Assembly: GCF_021502575.1 (NCBI RefSeq)
Contig: NZ_JAKFGN010000002.1
Coordinates: 620,001 to 684,000 of the forward strand
DNA length: 64,000 nt
DNA from: Bradyrhizobium sp. G127
GTDB lineage: Bacteria; Pseudomonadota; Alphaproteobacteria; Rhizobiales; Xanthobacteraceae
Direction of reading: 5' to 3'
Shown: one piece after another, positions 8,998 to 16,848 of the stretch
How the letters are laid out: each line of letters starts with the position of its first letter
How positions within the stretch are numbered: the first letter of the stretch is position 1
The notes under the pieces: generated by a model
Databases searched by the model: none
Told to the model about the DNA's origin: nothing
The model's input: the letters and a program-made list of their open reading frames with translations, nothing else
Translations under genes and position numbers: made by a program

Positions 8998-9249
8998 ATG
9001 AAAGCCCTTTACGCAGCCGCATTCCTTGCCGTCTCCGCCGCGGGCCTCGGCGCGGCCAATGCAATGCCTGTAGCGCCCGCATCGACCGCCAGCGATGTCA
9101 TTCATGTTGCGCAGGGCTGCGGTCCGGGATTCCATCGCGGTCCCTATGGCCGCTGCCGCGCCAACCGTGTCGTGGTCGTTCGCCCGCCGGTTGTGCGCAA
9201 GTGCCGTTACTGGGGTCCGGGCCGCCGCGTCTGCCGCACCTGGTGGTGA
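8998..9249 (+). CDS. Small secreted GCG-motif protein, second copy
   Basis: An 83-residue protein with a Sec signal peptide (about 1-22, AANA). The mature part has the family core QGCGPGFHRGPYGRCR and a Val/Arg-rich end with a second Cys pair (RKCRYWGPGRRVCRTWW). It is paralogous to the gene at 8051 in signal peptide (both start MKAL) and core. Start: ATG with AGGAAGGACAC upstream. A terminator follows directly. Function unknown; surface or periplasmic. Confidence 0.75.
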   Translation: MKALYAAAFLAVSAAGLGAANAMPVAPASTASDVIHVAQGCGPGFHRGPYGRCRANRVVVVRPPVVRKCRYWGPGRRVCRTWW

Positions 9250-9273
9250 GCAGCGCATCCGCGCACAAAATGC

Positions 9274-9298
9274 AAACCCCGCTTCGGCGGGGTTTTTC
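9274..9298 (+). terminator. Intrinsic terminator of the 8998-9249 gene
   Basis: AACCCCGC-TTCG-GCGGGGTT with an exceptionally stable UUCG tetraloop, followed by TTTCTT. Confidence 0.9.
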
Positions 9299-10010
9299 TT
9301 TGCGGTCATTCCTGCGATCACGGATCTGTGTGTGATATGTCCGATGCAACCATTGCCAGTGCGACGCGAACTTTACGTCCGCAATGCATCGCGCTGCTTT
9401 CGCAGCGCCTTCGTGCGCACCCGTTCGCACTGCGCCCTGTCATTGCGCTCAGGCTGCTTCGGCCCGACCACCCTCACCCGCGATGTCATCGGCTGCGGCC
9501 TGTCGCGGCCATCGTCGAGAGGCTGCGTCCGCATGGGCGATGGTTTTTTCTTGCGCATGAAAACATAACGCGCACCTTGCCTATTTGTTTCGCAACAGGT
9601 GTGCGCGCAAACGACGCAAGCGCAGACGTGCGAGATCATCCGCTGCGATCGAGGGCGCGGATGACCCTGTCCCGTTTTCATTTCTTCTCAAGAAGAAATG
9701 GAGCGCCGGGAGGCGCCAGAGTGCTTGCGAGGCACCCTTGTGACGCACCCTGGCGAGGGGTCCGTCCGCGAGCCTGACGAGAACGGGTTGCGAATCCGTC
9801 TCGCGAGGCGCGCGCGTTCTGCAACGGAAAGGTTTGCGAGGCCTTCCGTCCGAACGCAGCGCCTCCCGGCGCTCCACCAGCCACACGCCCCGCGTCCGGG
9901 GTGGCCGCTGCGGCTCCTGCCCCTCCGCGTCATGAGCGCGGCGGGCAAAAGCGAAATAGGATTATATTCCGATACGGCAAAAGTCAAGCCGGCGGCCAAG
10001 CATCGAAGGC
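9299..10010. other. Long convergent intergenic region without a supportable gene
   Basis: About 710 bp between two convergent genes. Reading frames of 60-150 codons exist in several frames on both strands, but none has a ribosome-binding site, a recognisable domain or a normal amino-acid composition. The right half carries a compact structured palindromic element (9679-9876). An AT-rich patch lies at about 9955-9985. Confidence 0.5.
9679..9876. repeat. Compound palindromic element, possible structured RNA or dispersed repeat
   Basis: Three levels of symmetry are visible. First, a perfect 10-bp hairpin with a CA centre at 9679-9700 (CATTTCTTCT/AGAAGAAATG). Second, a perfect 18-bp inverted repeat that starts inside it (9699-9716 with 9859-9876, TGGAGCGCCGGGAGGCGC and its complement) and encloses 142 bases. 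Third, within that interval, three short stem-loops that each present TTGCGA(G/A) in the loop: about 9724-9738 (GTGC/GCAC), 9780-9806 (ACGG/CCGT) and 9820-9849 (ACGGAA.../...TTCCGT). The layout suggests a closed multi-arm RNA or a mobile palindromic element. No protein is supported. Confidence 0.6.
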
Positions 10011-10646
10011 TCAGTGCGGGCCTTCGCGCTCATAGATGAACTTCGGCATTTCCCACTTGTAGCGGATCGCCAGCAGGCGGAACGTCAGGCCGAACGCCAC
10101 CGAACCGACCACCACCGCCACATGCTCGGTGCCGAAATGCGTGCCCGCGACATAGATCGCGCCGGTCACCAATGAGACGCTGGCGTAAAGCTCGCTGCGG
10201 AACAGCAGCGGCACCTCGGTGCAAAGAATATCGCGCAGCACGCCCCCGGCGCAGCCGGTGATCATGCCGGCCACCACCACGATGGTGAGCGGCTGCCCCA
10301 TCTTCATGGCGACGCTGCAGCCGATGATGGTGAAGACCACGAGGCCGATCGCGTCGAGCACGAGAAAAAGAGTGTGAAAGCGATGCACCACGCGCGCCAG
10401 CGCGATGGTGAGCAGCGCCGCGCCGCCGGTCAGCAGCAGCAGCATCGGATATTTCACCCAGAGCAGTGGATAATGCCCGAGCAGCACATCGCGCAGCGAG
10501 CCGCCGCCGAGCGCGGTCACGCATCCCAGCATCGCGACGCCGAACCAGTCCATCTTGCGCCGCCCGGCGGCAAGTGCCGCCGTCATGGCCTCGGCGACCA
10601 TGGCGAACAATCCGAAAAAGAAAAGAACCGATTCGGCGGGCTCCAT
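10011..10646 (-). CDS. Trimeric intracellular cation channel (TRIC/UPF0126) family protein
   Basis: A roughly 211-residue membrane protein with about seven hydrophobic helices arranged as two similar halves. Each half carries the family glycine motif (GGGSLRDVLLGHYPLLWV in the first, GCAGGVLRDILCTEVPLLF in the second). Bacterial relatives (YadS, YicG) form trimeric channels permeable to K+ and other monovalent cations. I chose the ATG at 10646; another in-frame ATG at 10664 adds six residues. The longer frame upstream is rich in Arg, Pro and Cys and looks untranslated. It is convergent with the plus-strand region on its left and its 5' side faces a divergent membrane protein gene. Confidence 0.88.
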   Translation of the reverse strand: MEPAESVLFFFGLFAMVAEAMTAALAAGRRKMDWFGVAMLGCVTALGGGSLRDVLLGHYPLLWVKYPMLLLLTGGAALLTIALARVVHRFHTLFLVLDAIGLVVFTIIGCSVAMKMGQPLTIVVVAGMITGCAGGVLRDILCTEVPLLFRSELYASVSLVTGAIYVAGTHFGTEHVAVVVGSVAFGLTFRLLAIRYKWEMPKFIYEREGPH

Positions 10647-10846
10647 GGCGAAGACGTAGCACATTCCGCCGCTGCTGCAGCGCGGGAGGCAGCCGCAACA
10701 GAGCCAGCCGCGCGCCCCGCGCGGCCATGCCGGCCAAAAATATTTGCAGGAGGATGCAACCTTTTGCGGTTCCGGGGTTGGTAGATGATGGCAGAGAGCC
10801 TGATCACCCGCCACGCCACTAGCTCGCGCGCAGCCGGTGCGCCCAT

Positions 10847-11254
10847 GTGATCGAGCGCCTCGGGCTCGCCATGGCGGGCGCATCATGCGGCCTGTTCGTC
10901 GCAACCCATATCGCCAGCACCCGCGTCGAAGCCTTCGGCTCGGTGGCGCTGGTGCTGTTCCTGATGATGCTCGGCGCCATCGGCTTCTATCTCGGGATCG
11001 ACATTCCGCCTCACCGCACCGGCAGGGCCACCCTCCTGCCGAGCGGCGACAGCGCCCTGCCCACCGATCCGGTCGAACTGCTCAGCTCCGCAGGGACATT
11101 CCTCGCGGCGCTGGCCGCGCTGCTGTCGGTTTTCAGTATCGTGTTCGACGCAGCACCGGCATTGACGTGGAGTCTCTTTCTCGGGGCCTGCTGGCTGTTC
11201 GGCGCGCTGCTGCAGATCGCCGCCGGCGCAAGCGCGCGGATCTGGCGGGCCTGA
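10847..11254 (+). CDS. Integral membrane protein of unknown function
   Basis: A 135-residue protein with a GTG start and about four hydrophobic segments (roughly 8-25, 30-50, 80-100, 108-128). A central loop carries a Pro/His/Arg stretch (DIPPHRTGRATLLPSGD). The pattern of compact helices and short charged ends suggests a small integral membrane protein. I do not recognise a family. It is divergent from the TRIC gene. Confidence 0.6.
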   Translation: MIERLGLAMAGASCGLFVATHIASTRVEAFGSVALVLFLMMLGAIGFYLGIDIPPHRTGRATLLPSGDSALPTDPVELLSSAGTFLAALAALLSVFSIVFDAAPALTWSLFLGACWLFGALLQIAAGASARIWRA

Positions 11255-11391
11255 AGGCGCGCGAGAAATCAGCAGCTACCCCGATGATGTGCCGATACGT
11301 GGCGATCGCTTGCGCGAAGCGGGCGGCGCGACACCTAATGCAGAACACCGCAAAAGACCGGATTTTGCTTCGCTGCATCCGGACGATAGGC

Positions 11392-11703
11392 CTACCCCGC
11401 GTAGGCCTCGGCCTGCACCAGAATATCGCGCGTGCGTTTGATGCCCGGCCAGTCGCGGTCGAAATCGCGGATCAGCCGCTTCATCTCCTCGCCGCCCGCG
11501 GCGGCATCGAGCGACGCACGGTCCGGGAATTCATACATCGCCAGATGCACGGCGGGATCGTTGGCGAGCCAGTAGCGCCACGCGCGCTTAGAGCCGAACG
11601 ACTTCACGGCGTCGGGAAGATGCTCGCGCGAATACCACGCATCGAACGCAGCGCGTTGCGATTCATCGGGGACAGTGGCGCGGACAACGAGGATGTGGGG
11701 CAT
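11392..11703 (-). CDS. Small dimeric alpha-beta barrel-like protein
   Basis: A 103-residue protein with a HILVVRATVP strand, the conserved FDAWYSREHLPD helix and an aromatic/charged second half, as in EthD/DUF4286-like ferredoxin-fold proteins that dimerise around a small ligand. The start at MPHILVV (11703) is preferred; an ATG nine bases upstream would add three residues. The gene ahead (11712) ends nine bases before this start, so the two may be co-transcribed. Exact family uncertain. Confidence 0.65.
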   Translation of the reverse strand: MPHILVVRATVPDESQRAAFDAWYSREHLPDAVKSFGSKRAWRYWLANDPAVHLAMYEFPDRASLDAAAGGEEMKRLIRDFDRDWPGIKRTRDILVQAEAYAG

Positions 11704-11711
11704 GATCAACA

Positions 11712-12524
11712 CTACGTAGCGACAACTCCACCTTCAGTTGTTGAAGATGGCTTGTACTCGATCTGCGGAACTTCGCCCCTCCACTTTTCGATAAGTTCAA
11801 TCCCCTTCTCCAAATTCTTCGCAGTACCAATTACATGACTTGTTCCAGCCTCGACAATAGCGAGCGCTCCAACCAATGCGGAAATCCCAACGGCGGCGCG
11901 CTTGAGAAAGCCACTCTTAGTTGAAGTCGCTATAGTCGCGGCCTCTTTTTGGATGGTTACATAGGTGGCTGACGCCACTTCCCAGACTTTATCAACACCA
12001 ACAGATTGAAAGTTCTTCAAAAGGAATAAGAGCTGCGAAATCTGAGAAAATAGTATGCCCCTGACTTTCAAAGGAAGATCAGACGAAGACAACTCCTCTA
12101 AAACATCTTGTAACTGCCTCGACAATTCGTCGATGTCCCGATCAATGGATTCATGCAGATCGTCGCCAACCTTTAGAGCATCGTTTAGATACGTCAAAGT
12201 ATGGGCATGCCGGTCAATGAGTTCGCTTCGCGCCGTTTCAAAACTCTGAAATAATCTTGGATAATGGACGATAGCGGATAGCGTTCCAATATCCTTTAGG
12301 TATCGCCGCTTCGCGTCATTTTCGATTGAAGATAGCCTAACTTGAACTAGTAGGCGCTCGAAGTTATCCATCTGCGTGTACAATAGCAGCTGCATCTCCG
12401 CGCTATTCTCCTCGATGGAGAACGCCTCACTTATCGCTTTCCGAACATTACGAGAGCCCCCAGAGCCAGACGGCAATCGATCAAAAAAATTCTTCAGACT
12501 TTTGGCTAACGACAATTTCGACAT
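11712..12524 (-). CDS. Orphan protein, AT-rich, coiled-coil and C-terminal hydrophobic segment
   Basis: A 270-residue protein with no family I recognise. Most of it is predicted helical and charged (about residues 40-165, including IDRDIDELSRQLQDVLEEL). A hydrophobic stretch lies at about 212-235 (AAVGISALVGALAIVEAG), and the tail is polar. Base composition is clearly more AT-rich than both neighbours and codon use is different, which indicates recent transfer. It is inserted between the acyl-CoA carboxylase gene and a small enzyme gene. Its helical body with one membrane-like segment resembles stand-alone defence or stress proteins, but no signature supports that. Confidence 0.6.
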   Translation of the reverse strand: MSKLSLAKSLKNFFDRLPSGSGGSRNVRKAISEAFSIEENSAEMQLLLYTQMDNFERLLVQVRLSSIENDAKRRYLKDIGTLSAIVHYPRLFQSFETARSELIDRHAHTLTYLNDALKVGDDLHESIDRDIDELSRQLQDVLEELSSSDLPLKVRGILFSQISQLLFLLKNFQSVGVDKVWEVASATYVTIQKEAATIATSTKSGFLKRAAVGISALVGALAIVEAGTSHVIGTAKNLEKGIELIEKWRGEVPQIEYKPSSTTEGGVVAT

Positions 12525-12542
12525 AAAATATCTCGTTCGTCA

Positions 12543-14075
12543 TCACAGCGGAATGTTGTCGTGCTTCTTCATCGGCACGTCGACGTGCTTGTCCTTGAGC
12601 ATCGCCAGCGCACGCGCGATGCGCTTGCGGGTCGAGTGCGGCATGATCACGTCGTCGATATAGCCGCGCTCGGCGGCGACGAACGGCGACAGGAAGCGGT
12701 CCTCGTATTCCCTGGTGCGCGCGGCGATCTTCTCGGCATCGCCGATGTCCTGCCGGAAGATGATCTCCACCGCGCCCTTCGCGCCCATCACCGCGATCTG
12801 CGCCGTCGGCCAGGCGTAGTTCATGTCCGCGCCGATCTCCTTCGAGGCCATCACGTCGAACGCGCCGCCGTAAGCCTTGCGCGTGATGACGGTGACCAGC
12901 GGCACCGTGCACTGGCTGTAGGCGAACAGCAGTTTCGCGCCGTGCTTGATCAGCCCGCCATATTCCTGCGCGGTGCCCGGCAGGAAGCCCGGCACGTCCA
13001 CGAAGGTGACGATCGGAATGTTGAAGGCGTCGCAGAAGCGCACGAAGCGCGCGGCCTTGCGTGAGGCGTCGCTGTCGAGCACACCCGCCAGCACCATCGG
13101 CTGGTTGGCGACGAAGCCCACCGTCTTGCCCGCGATGCGGCCGAAGCCGGTGACGACGTTCTTGGCGAAGGTATCGGCGAGTTCGAAGAAGTCGCCCTCG
13201 TCCACCACCTTCAGGATCAGTTCCTTGATGTCGTAAGGCTGGTTCGGATTCTCCGGCACCAGCGTGTCGAGCGACATGTCCACGCGCTCGATGTCGTCGA
13301 AGCTCGGCCATTCCGGCACGCCGTCGGTATTGTTGCCGGGCAGGAAGTCGATCAGCCGGCGCATCTGCAACAGCGTCTCGACGTCGTCCTTGAATGCGCC
13401 GTCGGCAATGGAGGACTTGGTGGCGTGCACGCTGGCGCCGCCGAGTTCCTCCGCGGTGACCACTTCATTGGTCACGGTCTTCACCACGTCCGGGCCGGTG
13501 ACGAACATGTAGCTGGTGTTCTTCACCATGAAGATGAAGTCGGTCATCGCCGGCGAGTAGACGTCGCCGCCGGCGCACGGCCCCATGATGACGCTGATCT
13601 GCGGAATCACGCCCGAGGCGATGACGTTGCGGCGGAACACATAGGAATAGCCCGCCAGCGCCGCGACGCCCTCCTGGATGCGCGCGCCGCCGGCGTCGTA
13701 CAGCCCGATGATCGGCGCCCGCGCCTTCAGCGCCATGTCCTGCAGCTTGGTGATCTTGAGCGCGTGGGTCTCAGACAGCGAGCCGCCGAACACGGTGAAG
13801 TCCTTCGCGAATACGAAGATGGTGCGGCCGTTGACCGTGCCCCAGCCGGTGACCACGCCGTCGCCCGGAATCTTGGTCTTGTCCATGCCGAACTCGACCG
13901 AGCGGTGCTCGACGAACATGTCGAATTCCTCGAACGAGCCCTTGTCCAGCAGCAGTTCGATGCGCTCGCGGGCAGTCAGCTTGCCGCGCGCGTGCTGCGC
14001 CTCGATGCGCTTGTCACCGCCGCCCTTCTTGGCTCCGGCGCGGCGTTCATCGAGTGCTTCGAGGATGTGCTTCAT
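12543..14075 (-). CDS. pccB: Acyl-CoA carboxylase beta subunit, propionyl-CoA carboxylase type
   Basis: A 510-residue carboxyltransferase, the normal length for PccB. It moves CO2 from biotin on the alpha subunit to propionyl-CoA, giving methylmalonyl-CoA in propionate, odd-chain fatty acid and branched amino-acid breakdown. The N-terminal acyl-CoA half contains [14 protein letters not shown] and [17 protein letters not shown]. The C-terminal half contains the biotin-site stretch [16 protein letters not shown] and [11 protein letters not shown]. The alpha subunit gene is not in the window. Methylcrotonyl-CoA carboxylase beta is an alternative, but the sequence pattern favours PccB. Confidence 0.93.
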   Translation of the reverse strand: MKHILEALDERRAGAKKGGGDKRIEAQHARGKLTARERIELLLDKGSFEEFDMFVEHRSVEFGMDKTKIPGDGVVTGWGTVNGRTIFVFAKDFTVFGGSLSETHALKITKLQDMALKARAPIIGLYDAGGARIQEGVAALAGYSYVFRRNVIASGVIPQISVIMGPCAGGDVYSPAMTDFIFMVKNTSYMFVTGPDVVKTVTNEVVTAEELGGASVHATKSSIADGAFKDDVETLLQMRRLIDFLPGNNTDGVPEWPSFDDIERVDMSLDTLVPENPNQPYDIKELILKVVDEGDFFELADTFAKNVVTGFGRIAGKTVGFVANQPMVLAGVLDSDASRKAARFVRFCDAFNIPIVTFVDVPGFLPGTAQEYGGLIKHGAKLLFAYSQCTVPLVTVITRKAYGGAFDVMASKEIGADMNYAWPTAQIAVMGAKGAVEIIFRQDIGDAEKIAARTREYEDRFLSPFVAAERGYIDDVIMPHSTRKRIARALAMLKDKHVDVPMKKHDNIPL

Positions 14076-14243
14076 GGATCTGGCCCCACCTGCGGCGGCA
14101 CGCGCCGCCCTGCTCCGGAATGTGTGGCCCGCTTTCTAGCACGCTGTTTGGGCAAGGGAAAATGCCCCAGCCAGAGCGGACTATCGGCGCACGGCTGCCC
14201 CGCGCGGCGTGATAAACTGCGATTTTACAGGGGATTCGCGGCC

Positions 14244-14657
14244 ATGAGCGATATACCAGCGACAATGCCGGCCGGGGCTGCAACCGGCGGGGTCCGCACC
14301 CTGCTGCGGCTGGAAGGCGCCGCCCTCGCCATCGCCAGCATGGTGTTCTACAGCTATTTCGAAGGCTCGTGGGGGATGTTCGCGTTGCTGCTGCTGGCGC
14401 CGGACCTGAGCTTTCTCGGCTATCTCGGCGGCCCGCGCGCGGGCGCCGCCACCTACAACATCGCCCACGCCGCCATCCTGCCGATGCTGCTCGGCATCGT
14501 CGGCATGGTGATGCCGTCCGCGCTGGCGATGCACCTCGCGCTGATCTGGAGCGCGCATATCGGCATCGACCGCGCGCTCGGCTACGGCCTGAAATACGAC
14601 GCGGGATTTGGCTTCACGCATCTGGGGCGGATCGGGAAGAATGCGGCGGGTAAGTAA
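14244..14657 (+). CDS. DUF4260 family membrane protein
   Basis: A 137-residue protein with about four membrane segments. Family features seen are LLRLEGAALAIASMVFY, LAPDLSFLGYLGGPRAG, YNIAHAAILP and the end HIGIDRALGYGLKY followed by GFGFTHLGRIGK. The function of DUF4260 proteins is unknown. Start: ATG at 14244. It is divergent from pccB with 168 bp between. Confidence 0.88.
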   Translation: MSDIPATMPAGAATGGVRTLLRLEGAALAIASMVFYSYFEGSWGMFALLLLAPDLSFLGYLGGPRAGAATYNIAHAAILPMLLGIVGMVMPSALAMHLALIWSAHIGIDRALGYGLKYDAGFGFTHLGRIGKNAAGK

Positions 14658-14659
14658 GC

Positions 14660-14762
14660 CCTCATCCTGAGGAGCGGCCCCTTTGGCCGCGTCTCGAAGG
14701 ATGAGGAATGTTATTGACCTCATGGTTCGAGACGCGCGAAGACGCGCTCCTCACCATGAGGG
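14660..14762. repeat. Two adjacent palindromic units, CATCCTGAGG family
   Basis: Unit 1 (about 14661-14706) reads CTCATCCTGAGGAGCGGCC, loop, GGCCGC..CGAAGGATGAG. Unit 2 (about 14718-14762) has the variant ends CCTCATGGTTCGAGACGCG / CGCGCTCCTCACCATGAGG. Both are imperfect hairpins of the family also present at 18627-18728, 32362-32474 and 37567-37655. They lie between convergent genes. Confidence 0.8.
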
Positions 14763-14765
14763 AAT

Positions 14766-15137
14766 CTACTTCGCCGGCCGGCTGGCGACGAAGTAACTCG
14801 ACTTGCTGACCACCTTGCCGTCGCGCAGGGTGATGACGTCGACCAACTCCATCGTCACAGGTGTGCCGTCGGGCTTGGTCGCGGTGAGAATCGATTCCGA
14901 GACGAAATGATCGTCGCTGCCATAGAGCGCGACACCCTCGAAGCGCAGGCCCGGCAGGCCGGAGAAATCCTTGCCGAACTGCTCGGCGACGGCTTCCTTG
15001 CCCTTGTACACTTTCGGGCTGCCGTGGCGCTGATAGCTGGTGTCGTCGGCATGCATCGCCATGATCGCCGCAACGTCGTGCGCGTTCCACGCCGCGTTGT
15101 AACGTGTGGCAATGTTTTTCCAGGCCGATGCTGACAT
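14766..15137 (-). CDS. NTF2-like / SnoaL-type protein
   Basis: A 123-residue cone-shaped NTF2-fold protein. The N-terminal helix ATRYNAAWNAHDVAAIMAMHADD and the strand pattern ending VITLRDGKVVSKSSYF are typical. Such proteins are small-molecule isomerases, dehydratases or ligand binders; nothing in the sequence shows the substrate. No signal peptide. A second, unrelated-looking NTF2-like gene lies 1.1 kb away (16214). Confidence 0.82.
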   Translation of the reverse strand: MSASAWKNIATRYNAAWNAHDVAAIMAMHADDTSYQRHGSPKVYKGKEAVAEQFGKDFSGLPGLRFEGVALYGSDDHFVSESILTATKPDGTPVTMELVDVITLRDGKVVSKSSYFVASRPAK

Positions 15138-15257
15138 GCGTGGTCTCTCCCTGCTTTTCTGGTTGGCGCCAGACTAGCGACTTTGCGACAGGAATCCACT
15201 GGCCGACCCGGCCGCAGGCCCGTCATGCAATGGCCGACAGGCCAGCGGCCTGCCGGA

Positions 15258-16091
15258 TCAGATCGCGCCGATGTCGCGCAGGCACTGCTGCGCGATGGTC
15301 ATGCGGCTGGCGGTATGCTTCGGTTCGCGAATGTCGAGGTTGAGCGCGAACACGGTCTGCGCGCCGCCCTTCTCCGCCCAGCCCACCAGCCAGCCGAGGC
15401 TTGCCTTGACCCCATCGATCGCGGTCCGGTCATCGACGCCGATCAGTCCGGTCTTGGCGCGGATGATGCTGTCGCCCGCTTTGGTGACGGTGAGAATATC
15501 GCGGGTCAATTCCTGCGCGCGCTTCAAGGCCGGCAGCACGCCGCGCCGCAGCTTGTCGACAAATGCGATCTGCTGCATCGGATTGATCCGCAGATCTCCC
15601 GTCAGCCAGAACCGGTCGATGCCGCCGCCGATGTTGCGGTTGCCGTAGTCGAAGGCATCGACATATTTCTGCATCCGCTCGGCGCCGATCCGCCGCGCGA
15701 TCTCCTGATAGACCGGCACGGCGGAGACCGCGATGGCGGTGCGCAGGGTGTGGTCCTTGTTCCATTCGGGAATGCTGCGCGTCACGCCGTCCCACTTGAA
15801 TACGTCCTTGTCCGGATCGGCGACGACGCCGGTGTCCAGCGCAATGATGGAATTCGGAATCTTGAAGGTGGAGGCCGGCAGGATTGCGCTTCGGGTGCGC
15901 GTTCCGTCGCTGACGATCAATTTCTTGTCGTCAGTCTTGAACGCCGCAAACGTACCGGCAGTGCCCTCGTCGGTGAAATGCTTCAGCAGGCTTTTCCGAA
16001 CTTCCGATTCGGGCGCCGTATCGGCAAGAACGCGCGATGGAATGACAGCGGCGGCGGCAAGGAGGCCGATGGCGTGGCGGCGGTGAATCAC
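15258..16091 (-). CDS. Class D (OXA-type) beta-lactamase
   Basis: A 277-residue serine beta-lactamase. From a GTG start at 16091 (GGAGCG upstream) it has a Tat-like signal (HRRHAIGLLAAAAVIP, cleaved near ADTA). Class D motifs are all present in order: S-T-F-K (about 74-77, nucleophile Ser and the Lys that is carboxylated in this class), S-A-V (about 123-125), Y-G-N (about 149-151), F-W-L (about 161-163) and K-T-G (about 213-215). A longer frame starts at 16139, but its extra residues do not look like a signal peptide. It should hydrolyse penicillins in the periplasm. No mobile element flanks it, so it is probably intrinsic. Confidence 0.92.
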   Translation of the reverse strand: MIHRRHAIGLLAAAAVIPSRVLADTAPESEVRKSLLKHFTDEGTAGTFAAFKTDDKKLIVSDGTRTRSAILPASTFKIPNSIIALDTGVVADPDKDVFKWDGVTRSIPEWNKDHTLRTAIAVSAVPVYQEIARRIGAERMQKYVDAFDYGNRNIGGGIDRFWLTGDLRINPMQQIAFVDKLRRGVLPALKRAQELTRDILTVTKAGDSIIRAKTGLIGVDDRTAIDGVKASLGWLVGWAEKGGAQTVFALNLDIREPKHTASRMTIAQQCLRDIGAI

Positions 16092-16213
16092 GGGATACGC
16101 TCCGGAGCAATGAGGGCCAGACAAATTGCCGCGTTTCATGTTGAAAGCATGGCCGCGCTTGGACCTGCATGGATGAATCCGCTACCGTCGCAAAAAATCA
16201 GGGAGAAACATTC

Positions 16214-16585
16214 ATGGACAGCGGCAAGGCGGCAGGGATCGCCGAACAGTATATCGCGGCCTGGAACGAGACCGACGATACCAGGCGCAACGCGCTGCTG
16301 ACGCAGTGCTGGGCCGATAACGGCGTCTATGTCGATCCCAATGTCGAAGTGACCGGACGGGAGGCGCTGTCCCGGCGGATCAAGGAGGTTCAGGGCGGTC
16401 GTCCGGGCGCCTATCTCGAATTCATGAGCGGCACAGACGCACATCACAATGTGCTCCGCTTCCTCTGGCGGCTGGTGCGGGCCGACGGAACCGCTGGCGA
16501 CATATCGATCGATATCGGCGAAACCGGCCCCGACGGCCGCCTGACCAAGATCATCGGCTTCTTCGGCCCACCGCCCGCGCGCTAG
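16214..16585 (+). CDS. NTF2-like (SnoaL-type) protein
   Basis: A 123-residue protein with the fold markers [34 protein letters not shown] and a long beta-hairpin ending in [12 protein letters not shown]. The start at 16214 has GGGAGAAAC upstream; an ATG at 16169 is also in frame but lacks a ribosome-binding site. It overlaps the convergent FlhB-like gene by four bases at the 3' end. The substrate is unknown. Confidence 0.8.
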   Translation: MDSGKAAGIAEQYIAAWNETDDTRRNALLTQCWADNGVYVDPNVEVTGREALSRRIKEVQGGRPGAYLEFMSGTDAHHNVLRFLWRLVRADGTAGDISIDIGETGPDGRLTKIIGFFGPPPAR

Positions 16586-16848
16586 CGCAGCCGGCCCGAC
16601 AGCCGCATCACGAAGATCAGGACTTCCGCGACACCCTTGTAGAGCTCGGCGGGAATTTCGTCGCCGAGTTCGACATTGGAGAGCGCGCCCGCCAGCACTT
16701 CATTCTCCTCGATGGGAATGTTGTTTTCCTTGGCAATCTCGATGATCTTGTCGCCGAGCGTGCCCTTGCCCTTGGCGACGACGCGCGGCGCGCCTTTCTT
16801 GTCGTAATGCAGCGCAACTGCCAGCGTGTTTCTGGTCTCCGAAATCAT
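16582..16848 (-). CDS. FlhB C-terminal domain homologue (FlhX/EscU-YscU-HrcU C-terminal family)
   Basis: An 88-residue protein that corresponds only to the cytoplasmic C-terminal domain of the flagellar export switch protein Flh[37 protein letters not shown] and [19 protein letters not shown] are diagnostic. The N-P-T-H autocleavage site precedes this part and is absent. Stand-alone copies are often called FlhX and can partly replace FlhB-CC. Its start overlaps the stop of the upstream fliK-like gene by four bases (ATGA), indicating translational coupling. Confidence 0.87.
   Translation of the reverse strand: MISETRNTLAVALHYDKKGAPRVVAKGKGTLGDKIIEIAKENNIPIEENEVLAGALSNVELGDEIPAELYKGVAEVLIFVMRLSGRLR

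Noticed and set aside
9328-10039. Several overlapping frames of 60-150 codons in the 9.3-10.0 kb spacer
   Set aside because: They follow the symmetry of the palindromic element, occur on both strands and lack ribosome-binding sites. I treat the region as non-coding and possibly RNA.
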